Position numbers and translations under genes: made by a program
Notes under the pieces: generated by a model
What the model was told of the DNA's origin: nothing
Seen by the model: only the letters and a program-made list of their open reading frames with translations
Database searches by the model: none
In this document: in pieces, positions 62,138 to 64,000 of the stretch
Layout: each line of letters opens with the position of its first letter
Position numbering within the stretch: position 1 is the stretch's first letter
From: Beijerinckiaceae bacterium
Lineage (GTDB): Bacteria > Pseudomonadota > Alphaproteobacteria > Rhizobiales > Beijerinckiaceae
Length of the DNA stretch: 64,000 bases
NCBI GenBank assembly: GCA_019753285.1
Contig: JAIELD010000011.1
Coordinates: 1-64,000 of the forward strand
Direction: 5' to 3'

Positions 62138-63073
62138 ATGCGTATTTTTGCTTTAGCGGCCGCCGCGCTGGCGGCCGGCCTGATGCTGGCCGCCCCGGCG
62201 GCGCGGGCTGACGAGAGGACCCATTACCGCACTGCCGAGGTCGGCGGTGTAAAGGTTTTCTATCGCGAGGCGGGCCAGAAGGGCGCACCGAAAGTGCTGT
62301 TGCTGCATGGTTGGGGCGCGTCCTCCTTCATGTTCCGCAACCTCATCCCCGAGCTCGCGAAGACGTATCATGTCGTCGCGCCCGATCTGCCCGGCTTCGG
62401 CCTCACCGAAGCGCCGCCGCGCGGCAGCTTCAAATATGATTTCGATCATCTTGCCGATGTGATCGACAGCTTCACCGAAGCGAAGGGATTCGATCGCTAC
62501 GCGGTCTATATTTTCGATTATGGTGCGCCGACCGGCCTCCGCCTTGCGCTGCGTCATCCGGAGCGGATCACGGCCATCATCAGCCAGAACGGCAACGCCT
62601 ATGAAGAGGGGCTGAGCACGGGTTGGACTCCGATCCGAAAATACTGGTCCGATCCGAGCGACGAGAACCGGAACGCGCTGCGCGGCTTCATGACGCTGCA
62701 GACCAACAAATGGCAATATGAAGAGGGCGTGCCTGACAAAAGCCTGATCGAGCCGGAGGCGTATCTGTCGAGTCAGGCGGGGTTCGACAAGCCCGGCAAC
62801 CTCGACATCCAGCTTGATCTCTTCGGCGACTACAAATCCAATGTCGCGCTCTATCCAAAATTCCAGGCGTATTTTCGCGAACGCAAGCCGCCGCTGCTTG
62901 CGGTATGGGGCAAGAACGACCCGTTCTTCCTGCCGGCCGGGGCCGAGGCCTTCAAGCGCGACAACCCCAACGCCGAGGTCCGCTTCTTCGACACAGGACA
63001 TTTTGCCCTGGAAACGCATAACGCCGAGATCGCTGCCGCGATCATGGCTTTCCTCGGCAAGCTTCCGCGCTAG
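62138..63073 (+). CDS. Exported alpha/beta hydrolase (haloalkane dehalogenase/epoxide hydrolase-like)
   Basis: The 311-residue protein has a signal peptide (MRIFALAAAALAAGLMLAAP, cleavage after ARA). Its alpha/beta-hydrolase core has the oxyanion segment LLLHGWGASS, nucleophile elbow IFDYGAPTG with Asp127, acid region WGKNDPFFLP and catalytic His in DTGHFALETH. An Asp nucleophile is the mark of dehalogenases and epoxide hydrolases rather than esterases. The ATG at 62138 follows AAGAGGATC. It is followed by a tautomerase gene and may be controlled by the TetR protein. Substrate unknown. Confidence 0.88.
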   Translation: MRIFALAAAALAAGLMLAAPAARADERTHYRTAEVGGVKVFYREAGQKGAPKVLLLHGWGASSFMFRNLIPELAKTYHVVAPDLPGFGLTEAPPRGSFKYDFDHLADVIDSFTEAKGFDRYAVYIFDYGAPTGLRLALRHPERITAIISQNGNAYEEGLSTGWTPIRKYWSDPSDENRNALRGFMTLQTNKWQYEEGVPDKSLIEPEAYLSSQAGFDKPGNLDIQLDLFGDYKSNVALYPKFQAYFRERKPPLLAVWGKNDPFFLPAGAEAFKRDNPNAEVRFFDTGHFALETHNAEIAAAIMAFLGKLPR

Positions 63074-63147
63074 GCAGGCAGCGAGGCTTGCCATCGGCGA
63101 CGACCGATACGCCGTCGCCGCTCATCACTCAAAACGGAGACACCAGC

Positions 63148-63531
63148 ATGCCCTTCGTCCGCATCAGCCATCCATCCGGTAAGCCGGCAAACTATCGTGC
63201 AGCGCTGTCCGAGAGCGTTCACGAGGCCATGATCGATACGTTCGATGTTCCGGTCGACGACAGGTTTCAGATCCTTACCGAACACGCCGCCGCTGCCGAG
63301 ATCGTGCATCCGGCAAGCTATCTCGGCGTCAGCTATTCGGACGATCTCGTGATGATCCAGATCACCTGCTCGTTCGGGCGGTCGGTCGATACGAAGAAGG
63401 CCCTCTACAAAGCGATCTGCGATCGTATCTCGCAGAGCGTCGGCCTGAGGCGCGAGGACATCATCATCAACCTCGTCGAGACCGGACGCGAGAACTGGTC
63501 GTTCGGCAATGGGCTTGCGGCCTATGTCTGA
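63148..63531 (+). CDS. Tautomerase-superfamily protein
   Basis: The 127-residue protein starts MPFVRISHPSG, so after Met removal it has the N-terminal catalytic Pro of the 4-oxalocrotonate tautomerase superfamily. The single chain is about twice the 60-residue unit. The C-terminal ENWSFGNGLAAYV is typical of a group annotated as tautomerases in TetR/alpha-beta hydrolase clusters. The ATG at 63148 is chosen because it puts Pro second; a longer frame to 63088 would bury it. It lies 74 bp after the hydrolase gene. Confidence 0.88.
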   Translation: MPFVRISHPSGKPANYRAALSESVHEAMIDTFDVPVDDRFQILTEHAAAAEIVHPASYLGVSYSDDLVMIQITCSFGRSVDTKKALYKAICDRISQSVGLRREDIIINLVETGRENWSFGNGLAAYV

Positions 63532-63538
63532 CCTTTGA

Positions 63539-64000
63539 TCAGCTCGCCAGCGCGATTGTCCGGGCCGGTTCCGATGCGCCGGCAACGACGTGCAGCCGCT
63601 CGCCGCTGGTGATCGCCTGAAAGGTCTCGGCAGGGCCTGGCCGGCCAAAAATGAAACCCTGCACCTTGGCGCAGCGGCGCGCGATCAGGAAATCGAGCTG
63701 CTCGACGGTTTCGACCCCCTCCACCACCACCTCGACGCCAAGATTGCGCCCCAGCAGCATCACGGCCTTGATGATCGCCGCGGCATGAGGGCTCGTCGAT
63801 AGTTCGGCGACGAAGGAGCGGTCGACCTTGATGCGGTCGAACGGGAAGGCGTGAAGCGTCGAGAGCGACGAATATCCGGTGCCGAAATCGTCCATGGCAA
63901 TGGTGATGCCGAGCGCCTTGAGGCGACGCAGAACGGCGAGCGTCCGCGTCACGTCCCGCATCATCAGCGTCTCCGTGATCTCGAGCTCGAGCCGGCTCGG
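63539..64000 (-). CDS. EAL-domain cyclic-di-GMP phosphodiesterase, 5' end cut by window
   Basis: The C-terminal 153 codons of an EAL domain are visible and run off the right edge. From the edge inward: RLELEITETLMM, ALGITIAMDDFGTGYSSLST with the DDFGTGYSS metal-binding block, FPFDRIKVDRSFV, and VEVVVEGVETVEQLDFL with the catalytic Glu. All residues expected in the visible part of an active phosphodiesterase are present. The tail after VQGFIFGRP is short. Upstream sensor or GGDEF domains cannot be seen. It converges with the tautomerase gene, 8 bp apart. Confidence 0.93.
   Translation of the reverse strand, partial: PSRLELEITETLMMRDVTRTLAVLRRLKALGITIAMDDFGTGYSSLSTLHAFPFDRIKVDRSFVAELSTSPHAAAIIKAVMLLGRNLGVEVVVEGVETVEQLDFLIARRCAKVQGFIFGRPGPAETFQAITSGERLHVVAGASEPARTIALAS

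Overview
The window is GC-rich (about 64% by eye), densely coded alphaproteobacterial DNA. HisS-HisZ-HisG order, the RNase PH/RdgB/HemW string beside HrcA, an SRP RNA next to dnaX, and GC-rich nested inverted repeats between genes all suggest a member of the Hyphomicrobiales (Rhizobiales). I cannot name a genus. I see no tRNA, rRNA, CRISPR array, prophage or complete insertion sequence.

Layout. 1-6.5 kb holds housekeeping genes: ybaB (left edge, with an unfamiliar C-terminus), dnaX, the SRP RNA and hrcA on the minus strand, diverging from rph-rdgB-hemW. 6.7-13.5 kb carries a DctA-type dicarboxylate carrier, glutaryl-CoA dehydrogenase, then hisS, hisZ and hisG. 13.5-27.8 kb is the most interesting block. 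It has an enamidase-like amidohydrolase, a MarR regulator, a complete branched-chain-type ABC importer, and a six-gene, overlap-coupled operon encoding a molybdenum hydroxylase (FAD subunit plus fused Fe-S/Mo subunit), 6-hydroxynicotinate reductase, a UPF0280 protein and two DUF1185 proteins. I read this as nicotinate catabolism by the reductive route: nicotinate, 6-hydroxynicotinate, tetrahydro-6-oxonicotinate, 2-formylglutarate, then glutarate and glutaryl-CoA. The glutaryl-CoA dehydrogenase at 8.2 kb could supply the last step. Three near-identical palindromes of the form TTTGYATRCRAA precede the three transcription units of this block and probably define its regulon.

27.8-31 kb encodes a cyanide-insensitive-type cytochrome bd oxidase with a small DUF2474 peptide and a GbsR/MarR regulator that has its own palindrome. 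31-34.9 kb is a mannose/cell-wall sugar operon (manC, AGE epimerase, anmK). 34.9-42.7 kb joins a catabolic-looking LeuCD paralogue and an isocitrate-lyase-superfamily lyase with a GntR regulator and a polyamine-type ABC importer: a predicted uptake and hydratase/lyase pathway for an unknown branched dicarboxylate. 42.7-48.2 kb has TetR/TspO, an amidohydrolase, the glycosyltransferase MtgA and an AI-2E-family membrane protein with an extra cytoplasmic domain.

48.2-55.7 kb pairs an FAD amine-oxidase-like enzyme and an SDR with a complete dipeptide-type ABC importer. 55.7-61 kb has a DUF4126 membrane protein, a mercuric-reductase-like flavoprotein, and the divergent oxyR-katG peroxide pair. 61-64 kb has a TetR repressor with two perfect tandem operators, a stretch with apparently decayed small genes, an exported alpha/beta hydrolase, a tautomerase, and an EAL-domain protein cut by the right edge.
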